Positions 6,145-6,923 of a stretch of DNA of 6,923 nucleotides are shown piece by piece (positions within the stretch are counted from its first letter, which is position 1; each line of letters begins with the position of its first letter). Below the pieces are notes generated by a model. That model worked only from the letters and a program-made list of their open reading frames with translations, made no database searches and was not told the DNA's origin. Source of the stretch: Clostridiales bacterium UBA1381 (GTDB lineage Bacteria; Bacillota; Clostridia; UBA1381). Where the stretch lies: NCBI GenBank assembly GCA_002305435.1, contig DBQZ01000040.1:1-6923 (forward strand), written 5' to 3'. A program made the translations under genes and the position numbers.

Positions 6145-6923
6145 ATGAAATCTGCAAAAGCGGCGCAAAGCGCCAACCCCCCAGTCGGGCAGAAAAAGAA
6201 AAAAGGATTATTGTTTTACCTTAAAAGGGATTGGCAGCTGTATATCTTAATAGCTATACCGATGATATTCCTTATAGTTTTCAAATATCTGCCGATGCTG
6301 GGATTGTCAATAGCATTCCTTGACTACAAGCCGATAAGAGGTTTTGCAGGCTCGGAATTTATCGGGCTTGAGGTGTTCCAGGAGGTATTTACATCACCCG
6401 ATTTCTACAAGGCACTGAAAAACACCCTGCTTTTGAACGGTCTCGACTTGCTCATAGGCTTCCCGATGCCTATAATCCTGGCGATACTGCTAAACGAGAT
6501 AACCCACAAATGGTATAAAAAGATAACGCAGACAATACTTTATCTGCCGCATTTCTTATCATGGGTTATCATAGCAGGACTTGCTTATCAGCTGTTTTCG
6601 CCGCAGTCCGGTATGGTAAACGTTATCCTCAATATGGAGATACCGTTTTTGACAGAAAAATACCATTGGCTTGTAAGCTATGTGCTAATCGGTGTATGGC
6701 AGAGCATGGGTTGGGGAACGATAATTTACCTGGCAGCAATTACCGGTATTAACGGAGATCTTTATGAAGCTGCCACCGTTGACGGTGCAGGACGCTGGAG
6801 GAAAATATGGAATATCACCCTTCCATCCATCCGCCCGACGATTGTTATCATGCTGATAATGGCTCTGGGCAGAATACTCGGCTCATCATTTGAACGTCCG
6901 TACACGTTGTCAAATCCGAGGGT
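6145..6923 (+). CDS. ABC sugar transporter permease, LplB/YteP-like (3' end outside window)
   Basis: The first 259 codons of an open frame that runs off the window; the family is usually a little over 300 residues, so most of the gene is here. A Lys-rich cytoplasmic N-terminus (1-30) precedes transmembrane helices at about 32-50, 93-116, 129-150, 176-200 and 232-248. The cytoplasmic EAA loop, EAATVDGAGRWRKIWNITLP (208-227), is the docking site for the ATPase in carbohydrate permeases of the CUT1 type. The phrases FKYLPMLGLSIAF-x-DYKP (46-63) and LYLPHFLSW (132-140) are typical of the LplB/YteP/YtcP group, which in Bacillus subtilis includes the importer for unsaturated rhamnogalacturonan products. 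A second permease and a lipoprotein solute-binding gene would be expected downstream; an ATPase is often absent from such operons because a shared one (MsmX type) is used. Position right after the lyase suggests uptake of its products. The permease call is firm; the substrate is inferred. Confidence 0.92.
   Translation, partial: MKSAKAAQSANPPVGQKKKKGLLFYLKRDWQLYILIAIPMIFLIVFKYLPMLGLSIAFLDYKPIRGFAGSEFIGLEVFQEVFTSPDFYKALKNTLLLNGLDLLIGFPMPIILAILLNEITHKWYKKITQTILYLPHFLSWVIIAGLAYQLFSPQSGMVNVILNMEIPFLTEKYHWLVSYVLIGVWQSMGWGTIIYLAAITGINGDLYEAATVDGAGRWRKIWNITLPSIRPTIVIMLIMALGRILGSSFERPYTLSNPR

Noticed and set aside
1..6923. CRISPR array, insertion sequence, prophage or defence genes
   Set aside because: No spaced repeats, transposase or integrase motifs, terminal inverted repeats or known defence domains were seen; the window is filled by ordinary metabolic and regulatory genes.

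Overview
The window looks like chromosomal DNA from an anaerobic Bacillota (Clostridia-type) bacterium. The signs are strong AGGAGG-type ribosome sites, a glycyl-radical-enzyme activase (an anaerobe's enzyme), a ComF/Cdd1 pair, an LplB/YteP-type sugar permease and a 'copper amine oxidase N-terminal' stalk domain on a secreted enzyme. A gut or rumen pectin degrader would fit, but genus and species cannot be read from this sequence.

Left part (1-1379, all + strand): the last 94 codons of a pyruvate-formate-lyase-type activating enzyme run in from outside the window and end at a stem-loop terminator (302-340). A two-gene unit follows: a ComF-family phosphoribosyltransferase-like protein, and a small helix-hairpin-helix protein of the Cdd1 family whose GTG start overlaps the comF stop by 8 bases. 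A strong stem-loop (1424-1475) then separates this unit from a convergent regulator gene and may stop transcription from both sides.

Right part (1474-6923): this is the start of a carbohydrate utilisation locus. An AraC-family regulator (- strand) is divergent from a 1194-residue secreted, multidomain family 11 polysaccharide lyase, predicted to be a rhamnogalacturonan lyase. The lyase is followed 28 bases later by an LplB/YteP-like ABC permease that runs off the window end. The likely logic is that the exported lyase cuts the rhamnogalacturonan-I backbone of pectin outside the cell, the ABC importer takes up the unsaturated oligosaccharides, and the AraC protein senses a product and switches on the divergent operon. 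This parallels the known yes/yte genes of Bacillus subtilis, but substrate and regulation are inferred here.

The 221-base divergent intergenic region holds a near-consensus promoter for the regulator. The lyase side has only a -10-like box, buried in an AT-rich palindrome. I found no RNA genes, CRISPR, insertion sequences or phage genes. Nothing here is clearly a new system. The points most worth a second look are the accessory domains of the lyase, a substitution in a normally conserved lyase loop, the overlapping comF-cdd1 pair and the structured divergent promoter region.
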